A DNA stretch of 64,000 nt from an uncultured Acidobacteriia bacterium. Its GTDB lineage: Bacteria; Acidobacteriota; Terriglobia; Bryobacterales; Bryobacteraceae. Each line of letters begins with the position of its first letter. Position 1 is the stretch's first letter. The translations under genes and the position numbers were made by a program. Under the pieces are notes generated by a model. The model ran no database searches and had not been told where the DNA came from. It was given only the letters and a program-made list of their open reading frames with translations. Shown piece after piece: positions 19,664-27,547 of this stretch. The stretch covers positions 1 to 64,000 of the forward strand of contig CAIKMJ010000009.1 in assembly GCA_903828455.1 (NCBI GenBank). Reading direction: 5' to 3'.

Positions 19664-20410
19664 ATGAAGATCATGCTGGTGGTTGCGCTGACCGCGTCGG
19701 TCGCGCTGGCTCAGGAAGGACCGGGAGGCGGGGCGCCTTCGGTGATGCGCCGGAGTCCGATTCTGAATGCCGTGGACGTGAATCAGGATGGAGTGCTTTC
19801 CGCGGCGGAGATCGCCAACGCGCCGGCCCAGCTGCGCAAGCTGGATAAAGACGGCGACGGCAAGCTGAACGCGGCGGAGGCGGGGATTCAGGCGCCCGCC
19901 CGCGGCGGCGGTGGCCGGGGCGGCGAGGGCCGGGGCGGCGATGGTAAGGGCGAAGGCGCGAAGGGCCCGAAGGTGCCGGATGCCGAGCCGCCGAGCGCCG
20001 AAGAGCTCACCACCACGCTGCTGATGTTCGACGCCAACGGCGACGGCAAGCTGCAGAAGAGCGAAGTTCCCGAACGGCTGCAGGGCCTGTTCGAACGCGG
20101 CGATACCAATCATGATGGCGTGCTGACGCGGGAAGAGATCACCAGGCTGGCGGAAGCGAATCGGCAGGCCGCGCTCGGCGGTGGCGCAGGAGGCCGGGGC
20201 GGCGGCAAGGGCGGGCCGCCCGATATGGCGTTCCTCGCGCTCGATACCGATCACAACGGCGAGATTTCCGCCGAAGAGATCAGCCATGCGGCGGCGTCGC
20301 TGAAGACGCTGGATAAGAACGGCGACGGTCAGATCACAGAAGACGAAGTGACGCCGAATGCTCCCGGCCGCGGCGGCGAAGGCCCCGGTCCCGGCGGGCC
20401 CGGCCGCTAG
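19664..20410 (+). CDS. secreted EF-hand domain protein
   Basis: Signal peptide and repeated EF loops DVNQDGVLSAAE, DKDGDGKLNAAE, DANGDGKLQKSE, DTNHDGVLTREE, DTDHNGEISAEE, DKNGDGQITEDE. Confidence 0.9.
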   Translation: MKIMLVVALTASVALAQEGPGGGAPSVMRRSPILNAVDVNQDGVLSAAEIANAPAQLRKLDKDGDGKLNAAEAGIQAPARGGGGRGGEGRGGDGKGEGAKGPKVPDAEPPSAEELTTTLLMFDANGDGKLQKSEVPERLQGLFERGDTNHDGVLTREEITRLAEANRQAALGGGAGGRGGGKGGPPDMAFLALDTDHNGEISAEEISHAAASLKTLDKNGDGQITEDEVTPNAPGRGGEGPGPGGPGR

Positions 20411-20455
20411 ACGCAGTTTTCGGAATCACGAAATTTACCGACTGGAAAAATCAGC

Positions 20456-22021
20456 ATGAGAATACTGTCCATCGTGTCCGCGAGCGCCGTGGCGCTGGCT
20501 TTGGCCGCCACAGGGAGTTCGACGACCGGAAGTTCCACCGCCAGCGCGCACGACCGCATCTTCAATTTCAGCTACGAGAACGTTCTCGGCACTTCGTTCG
20601 ATCTGAAGGTGGCGGCGCCGTCGCTCGCCGAGGCGCACAAGGCCGAGACCGCGGCGCTGAATGAAATCAACCGCGAGGCGAAGATTCTGAGCTCGTGGGA
20701 TCCGGACAGCGAGTTCAGCCGCTGGGCCCGCACGCACGGCAAGGCGGTGCCGGTCTCTGACGATCTGTTCCGCGTTCTGGGGATGTACGACCAGTGGCGC
20801 GCGCGCACCGGCGGGGCGCTCGATGCCTCGGCCGGCAGCGTGATCGGCGTGTGGCAGGCGGCGGCGAAGGCGCACCGGCTGCCCGAGCAGAGCGAACTGG
20901 CGGCGGCGATCGCGAAGGCGGGCGAGAAGCAGTGGACGCTCGATGCTTCGGCCCACACGGCAACGCATACGGGCGATGCTTCTCTGGTGCTGGCTTCGTT
21001 CACCAAGAGCTACATCATCGACCGGGCGGCGAATGCGGCCATGCGGACGGGCGTGCATTCGGTGCTGGTGAATATCGGCGGCGATCTGGCGGTGCGCGGC
21101 TCGCTGGCCGAACCGGTGGACATTGCCGATCCGCGGGCTCCGGAAGAGAATGCCGATCCGATCGCGCGCATTCTGGTACACGACCTGGCGGTGGCGACCA
21201 GCGGCGATTACCGGCGCGGCGTGGAGATTGGCGGCAGGCACTATTCGCACATTGTGGATCCGCGCACCGGCATGCCGGCGGAGAACATCATCAGCTCGAC
21301 GGTGGTGGCGCCGAACCCGGCCGACGCGGGCGCGCTGGCCACGGCGTTTTCGATTCTGACGCCGGAAGAGAGTTCGAAGCTGGCCGCTTCGATGCCGGGC
21401 GTGGCGTATCTGCTGGTGAAGAAAGACGGGCAGCAGGTGAAGAGCGACAACTGGGGCGCGCTCGAAGCGCCGCTGGCGCCGCTGCAGATCGCAGCCGTCC
21501 GGAAGCCGGTGACGGCCCGCATGGGGATTGCCCCGGCGGCGCCGCCGGCCGCGGCGTGGGATGCGTCGATGGAACTGACGGTGAACTTCGAAATCGCCCA
21601 GCCGAAGGGCCAGGCCAAGCGGCCGTTTGTGGCGGCGTGGGTCGAAGATGCCGATCGCTTCCAGGTGAAGACGCTGGCGCTCTGGTATCACGAGGATCGC
21701 TACCTGCCGGAGATGAAGTCCTGGTATCGCTCCGATCGCGTGCGCGCCATGGCGGAGGGGCACGAGATTGTGCGCACCGTATCGAGCGCGACGCGCGGGC
21801 CCGGCAAGTACTCGCTGAAGTGGGACGGCAAGGACAATGACGGCAAGACGGTGAAGGCGGGCAAGTACACCGTGTACCTCGAAGTGGCGCGCGAGCACGG
21901 CACCTATCAGCTGATGAAGCAGGAAATGGACTTCAGCGGGACGCCGAAGATGGTGGAATTCCCGGCAAATACGGAGGTCGCGGCGTCGTCCTTTGACTAC
22001 CACAAGCTCGCTGCAAAATAA
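20456..22021 (+). CDS. ApbE-like FAD:protein FMN transferase fused to a DUF2271-like domain
   Basis: ApbE motifs: DASAGSVIGVW, ASFTKSYIIDRAA, VLVNIGGDLAVRG, YSHIVDPRTGMPAENIISSTVVAP; C-terminal DUF2271-like region (ELTVNFEIAQ...RPFVAAWVEDADRFQVKTLALWYHE). Confidence 0.85.
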   Translation: MRILSIVSASAVALALAATGSSTTGSSTASAHDRIFNFSYENVLGTSFDLKVAAPSLAEAHKAETAALNEINREAKILSSWDPDSEFSRWARTHGKAVPVSDDLFRVLGMYDQWRARTGGALDASAGSVIGVWQAAAKAHRLPEQSELAAAIAKAGEKQWTLDASAHTATHTGDASLVLASFTKSYIIDRAANAAMRTGVHSVLVNIGGDLAVRGSLAEPVDIADPRAPEENADPIARILVHDLAVATSGDYRRGVEIGGRHYSHIVDPRTGMPAENIISSTVVAPNPADAGALATAFSILTPEESSKLAASMPGVAYLLVKKDGQQVKSDNWGALEAPLAPLQIAAVRKPVTARMGIAPAAPPAAAWDASMELTVNFEIAQPKGQAKRPFVAAWVEDADRFQVKTLALWYHEDRYLPEMKSWYRSDRVRAMAEGHEIVRTVSSATRGPGKYSLKWDGKDNDGKTVKAGKYTVYLEVAREHGTYQLMKQEMDFSGTPKMVEFPANTEVAASSFDYHKLAAK

Positions 22022-22637
22022 GCCGCAGACGAAGGAGCCGGTGCATCACGTTCCGCTGTGGAAGCGGAAGACGGCGCACTGGTCGCGCTGGCTGCATACG
22101 TACCTTTCGATGGTGAGCTTCACCATCCTGCTGTTCTTCGCGGTCACGGGGATCACGCTGAATCATCAGGCGGCGCTCACCGGGGAGGTGAAGCCGCAGC
22201 GGTATACAGGGACGTTCGATGCGTCCGTGCTGAAGACTCCGGAGGCGAAGAAGGACGAGATCATCGGAACGGTTCGCGGCCGCCACGGCATCAAGGCGGC
22301 GCTGAGCGACTTCCGGGTCGACAACGATCAGGTGCAGGTTTCGTTCAAGGGGCCCGGGTACGCGGCCGATGGTTTTATCGACCGGGGGACGGGCAAGTAC
22401 GAGATTCTGGAAAGCCGTCTGGGCTTCGTGGCGGTGGTCAACGATCTGCACAAGGGCCGGGACACGGGCAAGGTGTGGTCGGGCGTGATCGACGCATCGG
22501 CCGCGCTGATGACGCTGGTTTCGCTCACGGGGCTGGTGCTAATCTTCTTCCTGCACAAGCGGGTGCGGGCGGGGCTGTATGCGCTGGCGATCGGGACGCT
22601 CATCTGTTACATCGTCTACGTAATCTGGGTTTCGTAG
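21993..22637 (+). CDS. PepSY-associated TM protein
   Basis: KRKTAHWSRWLHTYLSMVSFTILLFFAVTGITLNHQ...VVNDLHKGRDTGKVWSGVIDASAALMTLVSLTGLVLIFFLHKR. Confidence 0.85.
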   Translation: MTTTSSLQNKPQTKEPVHHVPLWKRKTAHWSRWLHTYLSMVSFTILLFFAVTGITLNHQAALTGEVKPQRYTGTFDASVLKTPEAKKDEIIGTVRGRHGIKAALSDFRVDNDQVQVSFKGPGYAADGFIDRGTGKYEILESRLGFVAVVNDLHKGRDTGKVWSGVIDASAALMTLVSLTGLVLIFFLHKRVRAGLYALAIGTLICYIVYVIWVS

Positions 22638-22700
22638 CGCTGCCGGGTTTTGTAACTAATTCGGGTATTCACCGGTCGTCAGGATTCCTTACACTGGTAT

Positions 22701-23342
22701 TTGGTACTCGTTGCGCTTGCACTCGTCGTGTTCAGTGTTTTCGGCCCGGCGGGGGATTTCGTCAGCTTCGACCACGAACGTCCGGGTCAGCCTCCGGCGA
22801 ACTGGAGCGTTGTGGCGGCGCGGCCCGGTGCGCCGGCGCGCTGGGAGATCCGGCCCGACCCTTCGGCGCCCAGCCGGCCCACGGTGCTGGCGCAGGTGGG
22901 GACAACGCCGGGCGATACGGAACCGAGCCTCGCCATTTTCAATAACTCGATCTGCCGCGACGGCGATCTGAGCGTGAAGTTCAAGATTCAGGACGGGCCG
23001 CCCGGTTCGCGCGTCGCCGGACTGGTCTGGCGGTATCAGGATCCCGGGAACTATTATTTGCTCCGCTTCAGCGTGGACGACGGCAGCATTGTGCTTTATC
23101 GAATGCTGGGCGGGCAGTTGCAGGTGGTGGGGGCGGCGGCCGGGCGCCACGACCTGCGGGCGGGCCAGTGGTACGTGGCGAAAGTGGTGTACCGCGGGGA
23201 CCGCATTCGCATTCTGTTTGGCAACCGGCTGCTGTTCAACGCATTCGACAGCGCGATTGGAAAGCCGGGAAAGACGGGACTGCGCACGCGGGCAGCGACG
23301 ACGGTTTACTTCGACGATTTCCGGATCGATCGCAAAGGATAG
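22701..23342 (+). CDS. concanavalin A/LamG-like (DUF1080-like) secreted protein, TTG start
   Basis: DLSVKFKIQDGPPGSRVAGLVWRYQDPGNYYLLRFSVDDGSIVLYRM...GQWYVAKVVYRGDRIRILFGNRLLFNAFDSAI...GKTGLRTRAATTVYFDDFRI. Confidence 0.65.
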   Translation: MVLVALALVVFSVFGPAGDFVSFDHERPGQPPANWSVVAARPGAPARWEIRPDPSAPSRPTVLAQVGTTPGDTEPSLAIFNNSICRDGDLSVKFKIQDGPPGSRVAGLVWRYQDPGNYYLLRFSVDDGSIVLYRMLGGQLQVVGAAAGRHDLRAGQWYVAKVVYRGDRIRILFGNRLLFNAFDSAIGKPGKTGLRTRAATTVYFDDFRIDRKG

Positions 23343-23345
23343 AAC

Positions 23346-23390
23346 GGAACCGCCGCGGGTGGAACTGCGAAGGGTGGAACGGCCGCGGGT
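23346..23390. repeat. 15-bp imperfect tandem repeat, 3 copies
   Basis: ggaaccgccgcgggt / ggaactgcgaagggt / ggaacggccgcgggt. Confidence 0.8.
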
Positions 23391-23408
23391 AAGGCAACGT
23401 ACGACGGA

Positions 23409-24440
23409 ATGAGGATGTTTCAGATGCGCATTGCAGCGATGGTGACGGGCACTACCCTGCTGGCAGGGCTTTTCGGCATGGCGGGCGCGCAGCCCGCGCT
23501 GGGGGCCGACCCGGGCTTGTTGGGGCTGGTGATGCCGGAGGCGAGATCGCTGGCCGGCCTGAACGCGGCGGCGGCGAAGGTGAGTCCGCTCGGCCAGTTC
23601 ATCCTGTCGAAGGCGGCCGGCGCGGGCCAGGGGGTGCAGTTGCTGGAAGCCACCACGGGCTTCGATCCGGCGCGGGACGTGAGCGAGGTGCTGGTGGCGT
23701 CGGCGGGCGATCCGGCGAATCCGGCGGCGCTGGTGCTGGTGCGCGGCGTGTTCGATGCGACGAAGCTCGCCGCGGTGCTTGGGGCGAGGCCGGGCATGAC
23801 GGTCTCGACGTACGCGGGGGCGACGCTGGTCAGCGGCGTGACGCCGCCACAAAAGACCGAACAGGGTGTGGCATTTCCCGGCGGCACGATTGCGGTGCTG
23901 GGGGATTTGAATCTGGTGAAGGGCGCGCTCGATCGCGGCACGGTGAGCAGTTCGATCGATCCGGTGCTGGCGGCGCAGGTGAGCCGGCTGAGTGCGGCCG
24001 ATGACGCCTGGTTCGTGGGCAAAGCGCCGGCGGGCGGGCTGGCATCGGGCACGGCTGCTCCGGCCGGCGGCGCGTTGGGCGGGCCGGCGCAGGCGATACT
24101 GCCGCTGCTGAAGGGCGTGCAGACCATCAGCGGCGGCGTCCGGTTGGGTTCGAACGTGCAAATCGACATCGAGGCCCTGACGGCCGACGCGCAGAGCGCC
24201 GCGGCGCTGGCGGCATTTCTGGGGCTGGCCAAAGGAATAGCGGGCGCCAATCCGCAGGCCGCGCCGGCGGCTCAGGTGATCCAGGACATTCAGGTACAGG
24301 CAAACGGGAATGCCGTGGAGCTTTCGCTTTCCATCCCCGAAAGTCAGCTTGAGTCGTTCGTAAGTTCGTTCCGCAAAGGCGCCGGTGCGGCGATCCAGCG
24401 GCGGATCGCGCCCGCGGACGCGCAGCCGGCGCAGAAGTAA
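23409..24440 (+). CDS. secreted hypothetical protein
   Basis: Signal peptide MRIAAMVTGTTLLAGLFGMAGAQPALGA; no recognised catalytic motif. Confidence 0.6.
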   Translation: MRMFQMRIAAMVTGTTLLAGLFGMAGAQPALGADPGLLGLVMPEARSLAGLNAAAAKVSPLGQFILSKAAGAGQGVQLLEATTGFDPARDVSEVLVASAGDPANPAALVLVRGVFDATKLAAVLGARPGMTVSTYAGATLVSGVTPPQKTEQGVAFPGGTIAVLGDLNLVKGALDRGTVSSSIDPVLAAQVSRLSAADDAWFVGKAPAGGLASGTAAPAGGALGGPAQAILPLLKGVQTISGGVRLGSNVQIDIEALTADAQSAAALAAFLGLAKGIAGANPQAAPAAQVIQDIQVQANGNAVELSLSIPESQLESFVSSFRKGAGAAIQRRIAPADAQPAQK

Positions 24441-24505
24441 GCGCTGGCGGACGCGCAGCCGGGGTTTGCCTGGCTTACAATGCAAGTGGAGGCATTCACC
24501 TTTAC

Positions 24506-25057
24506 ATGGGTCCGCTAGGTACTCCGGAACTCATCTTCATTTTCTTTCTCGCGATGCTGCTGTTCGGGCCGAAGGAATTGCCGCGGCTCGGCAAGACGAT
24601 CGGGAAGGCAATGACGGAGTTTCGCCGCGCACAGGCCGAACTGAAGACGACGTTCGACCGTGAGATGAAGAACCTCGAGCAGGAAACCGGAATCCGGGAA
24701 CTGGCTGAAACGACGTTCAATTCGAATACTTATAATTACGACAATCAGTCGGCATGGGACACGTCGTACTATGACGCGTCTTATCATTCCGCTCCTCCCG
24801 CCACAACTCTCACCAACGGCGCGTCCGCAACACAGGGCGCCGTGACCGCAGCACCGCAGATCGCGCCACCGCAAATCGTGGCCGCAGCCGGCTCCATTGC
24901 GAGCGGCTACGCCGAAGCCGCGCCGGAAGACTACTATCACCAGAGTGGTTCCGGCGGCTCCGCGACGGCTTCGCACGAGCCAGCCGCGTCTGTCGTTGCT
25001 GTCCATCATGAGCCGCAATCCGCCGCGGTCTCTGCAGAAAAACCTGCGAACGGTTAG
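24506..25057 (+). CDS. tatA: Sec-independent translocase TatA/TatB family protein
   Basis: MGPLGTPELIFIFFLAMLLFGPKELPRLGKTIGKAMTEFRRA; directly upstream of tatC. Confidence 0.88.
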   Translation: MGPLGTPELIFIFFLAMLLFGPKELPRLGKTIGKAMTEFRRAQAELKTTFDREMKNLEQETGIRELAETTFNSNTYNYDNQSAWDTSYYDASYHSAPPATTLTNGASATQGAVTAAPQIAPPQIVAAAGSIASGYAEAAPEDYYHQSGSGGSATASHEPAASVVAVHHEPQSAAVSAEKPANG

Positions 25058-25065
25058 ACGAACAG

Positions 25066-26289
25066 ATGTCCATACCCGACGATCCCAGTGGAGCCGGGAC
25101 TCCTCCTGCTCATCCTGTGCCTCCAGAGGACCAGCCAGCCGCCGATGCGCCGAAGCCCGGCGTAAGCGACTATGCCGATCAGTTCCATGAAACGTCCGGT
25201 GCCGCTCCCGAGCCGCCGGTGGCTGAGCCGCCGTTGACTGAGCAAACGTCGACCGAGCAACCGGCGCCGGGTCCTGACTCGTGGTGGACTTCACAGAGCG
25301 CCGTGGTGGAGCCGGCCGCAGCCAGTCAGGCCGTAGCGGTCTCGGGCGCGGGTTCGCCGCCGCGTCCTCCGCGTCCGCCGGAGCCGCCGAAGGGTGGCGG
25401 TGACGAGGAAGAAGAAGGCATGGCGCAGATGAGCTTCCTCGAGCACCTCGAGGAGCTGCGCAAGCGCATCATTCTGGCGGTGGGCGGCGTGGGCGTGGCG
25501 TTTTTCGTCAGCCTGATTTTCAGCGATGAGCTGTGGCAGGTGGTGTTCGAGCCGGCGCATGCGGCGCTGGTGCATCTGGGCGTCAATCCGCCGACGCTCA
25601 AGCTGATTTCGCCGATGGACAGCTTCCAGATCATGTGGATGAAGCTGCCGATTCTGGCGGCTGTATTCTTGTCGTCGCCGTGGATTTTATATCAGGTGTG
25701 GGCATTTATCGCGCCGGGGTTGTATAAGCGGGAGCGGCGGTATGCGGCTCCGTTTGTGCTGTTCAGCGCGGGGCTGTTCATTGTGGGCGGCTTTTTCGCC
25801 TACTTTGTGGCGTTCCGCTACGGGCTGGAGTTTCTGCTGGGGCTCGGGATCGGCAAGGGCATCGACCCGTCGATCAACATCACCGAATACTACGATCTTT
25901 TTGTCGATGTGATGCTGGGGGTCGGGATCATTTTCGAGATTCCGGTGCTGCTGTTTCTGCTGACGCTGATCCGCGTGGCAAGTCCGTCGTTCCTTGTGCG
26001 GCACAGCCGTTACGCGATTTTGATTATTGTGATCCTGGCGGCGATTATCACGCCGACCGGTGACGTGTTCAATCTGGCGCTGTTTGCCACGCCGATGATT
26101 ATTCTTTTCTACGTGGGAATCTTTGCCAGCTACATTCTGGTGCTGAAGCGCGAGAAGCGCCGGTTCCCGTGGGGCACGTTCTTTAAGGTGCTGGCGATAG
26201 TGGTCGCGGTGCTGATTCCGATCGTGTGGTATGCCGCCCGGTATTATGGTTATCACATAGAATTCCGGTGGCCCTTTTTGTTTAAATAG
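25066..26289 (+). CDS. tatC: Sec-independent translocase TatC with Pro-rich N-terminal extension
   Basis: MSFLEHLEELRKRIILAVGGVGVAFFV...SPMDSFQIMWMKLPI...SPWILYQVWAFIAPGLYKRERRYAAPFV. Confidence 0.95.
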   Translation: MSIPDDPSGAGTPPAHPVPPEDQPAADAPKPGVSDYADQFHETSGAAPEPPVAEPPLTEQTSTEQPAPGPDSWWTSQSAVVEPAAASQAVAVSGAGSPPRPPRPPEPPKGGGDEEEEGMAQMSFLEHLEELRKRIILAVGGVGVAFFVSLIFSDELWQVVFEPAHAALVHLGVNPPTLKLISPMDSFQIMWMKLPILAAVFLSSPWILYQVWAFIAPGLYKRERRYAAPFVLFSAGLFIVGGFFAYFVAFRYGLEFLLGLGIGKGIDPSINITEYYDLFVDVMLGVGIIFEIPVLLFLLTLIRVASPSFLVRHSRYAILIIVILAAIITPTGDVFNLALFATPMIILFYVGIFASYILVLKREKRRFPWGTFFKVLAIVVAVLIPIVWYAARYYGYHIEFRWPFLFK

Positions 26290-26302
26290 ATCGGATATGG
26301 AA

Positions 26303-26338
26303 TGCGGCGGGTGAAATAAAATAAATTTGCCCGCCGCA
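26303..26338. promoter_or_regulatory. hairpin between tatC and a small downstream gene
   Basis: tgcggcggg...cccgccgca, 9-bp perfect stem extendable with A-T/G-T pairs, AT-rich loop. Confidence 0.45.
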
Positions 26339-26349
26339 CTGCGCACAAT

Positions 26350-26622
26350 ATGGACTTGTACAAAATAATCCGCGAGCTGGTGCAGGAGCGGGACCGGCTG
26401 GAACGGCTGATTCAGTCGCTTGAAGAAGTCAGCAACACGAGCCGGATCGTGGCTCGGCCGCCGGGCAAGCGGCGCGGCCGGAAGTCGATGGACTCGGGCG
26501 CGCGGGCGGAAGTTTCGCAGCGGATGAAGAAGTATTGGGCGCAGCGCAGGGCGCAGGCAGCCAAGGCCGCGAAAGAAGAAGCGGCGAAGGCGGAAGGCTC
26601 TTCGGCCGGTACAACGGAATAG
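26350..26622 (+). CDS. small basic coiled-coil-like hypothetical protein
   Basis: MDLYKIIRELVQERDRLERLIQSLEEVSNTSRIVARPPGKRRGRKS... Confidence 0.6.
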   Translation: MDLYKIIRELVQERDRLERLIQSLEEVSNTSRIVARPPGKRRGRKSMDSGARAEVSQRMKKYWAQRRAQAAKAAKEEAAKAEGSSAGTTE

Positions 26623-26682
26623 TCGCCCGGGCCATCGCCGCCCGAATTGCCGCGGCGGCGGTGGAAGCAGGATTCGAGCCCC

Positions 26683-26760
26683 GATTCGCAGCAAAGATTT
26701 GCAGCAAAGATTTGCAGCAAAGATTTGAAGCAAAGATTTGAAGCAAAGATTCGCAGCAAA
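26683..26760. repeat. 13-bp tandem repeat, 6 copies
   Basis: gatt[c/t]g[c/a]agcaaa x6 = 78 bp, immediately upstream of the tRNA region. Confidence 0.93.
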
Positions 26761-26813
26761 AGGGGACGCGATGAAACTCTTTTGCTATAGTGAAACTGTT
26801 CCCTTCACACAGT

Positions 26814-26889
26814 GGGCGGCTAGCTCAGTTGGGAGAGCACCGCGTTCGCATCGCGGGGGTCGTGGGTTCGAGTCCCATGCCGTCCACCA
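26814..26889 (+). tRNA. tRNA-Ala (anticodon CGC)
   Basis: gggcggctagctcagttgggagagcaccgcgttcgcatcgcgggggtcgtgggttcgagtcccatgccgtccacca: 7-bp acceptor with G3-U70, D/anticodon/T arms, encoded CCA; loop TTCGCAT. Confidence 0.96.
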
Positions 26890-26904
26890 AACTCCACATG
26901 TCCG

Positions 26905-27507
26905 GACCGGACACACAGGTAACACTTCGTTCCTAAGACATAGGTAACACTTTCGGCCCGAAGGGATTTTCGAGGGGCTGCAAAGTTCTTTCCTCCAGAT
27001 CGATATACCCCAGATCGTAATCCATGAAGCTGACGAGCCAGATGCCGTCGTCCACTTCCTTGACGCCGACGGCCTGCCCGGCGAGTGTCACGCTGAGGTT
27101 GATCTTTTTACGGTAAAGGCACAACCGGCCGCAACTGGTGACGTTTACGGTTCTGTCGTGGAACGGGTAGTGCGGTTCCGGGATGCCTGTGCAGGGCCGT
27201 GGCGAACAAGTATAGACCTCCGCCGGACACTTCATCTGAAGCGCCTCGTGCGGGCGCTCGCCGTTAAATTCCTCGATGAAGGAGTCGAATTTGCCTTGCT
27301 GTTGCAGCAGATTGGCGCCGGCGGGGCGGGTGGCTTCCTTCTTCAGCGTCAGGTGCATGCGTTCATGTCGTCCGTTCTGCTGGGGATGGCCCGGCCTGAT
27401 GCGCTCGATCGAGATGCCCAGCCTGGCATCCCCCTTCTTCCACCTCCTTCGAGGCGAAAAAGTGTAACCCATGTCTCCGGAACGTTCTGTTACCTATGTG
27501 TCGGGTC
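26905..27507 (-). mobile_element. IS481-like remnant with internal deletion, both ends retained
   Basis: Left end gaccggacacacaggtaacacttcgttcctaagacataggtaacacttt; right end (reverse complement) gacccgacacataggtaacagaacgttccggagacatgggttacacttt. Imperfect terminal inverted repeats. Confidence 0.8.
26933..27472 (-). pseudogene. transposase C-terminal half (integrase core) fused to the IS leader
   Basis: GISIERIRPGHPQQNGRHERMHLTLKKEATRPAGANLLQQQGKFDSFIEEFNGERPHEALQMKCPAEVY; no N-terminal HTH or first catalytic Asp residues. Confidence 0.85.
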
Positions 27508-27547
27508 GGTCACCCACAGTAAACTGACCGACTGCCGGGCTGGCGAC

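Noticed and set aside
20435-22003. 522-aa minus-strand ORF opposite the ApbE gene
   Set aside because: Arg/His-rich antisense shadow without motifs.
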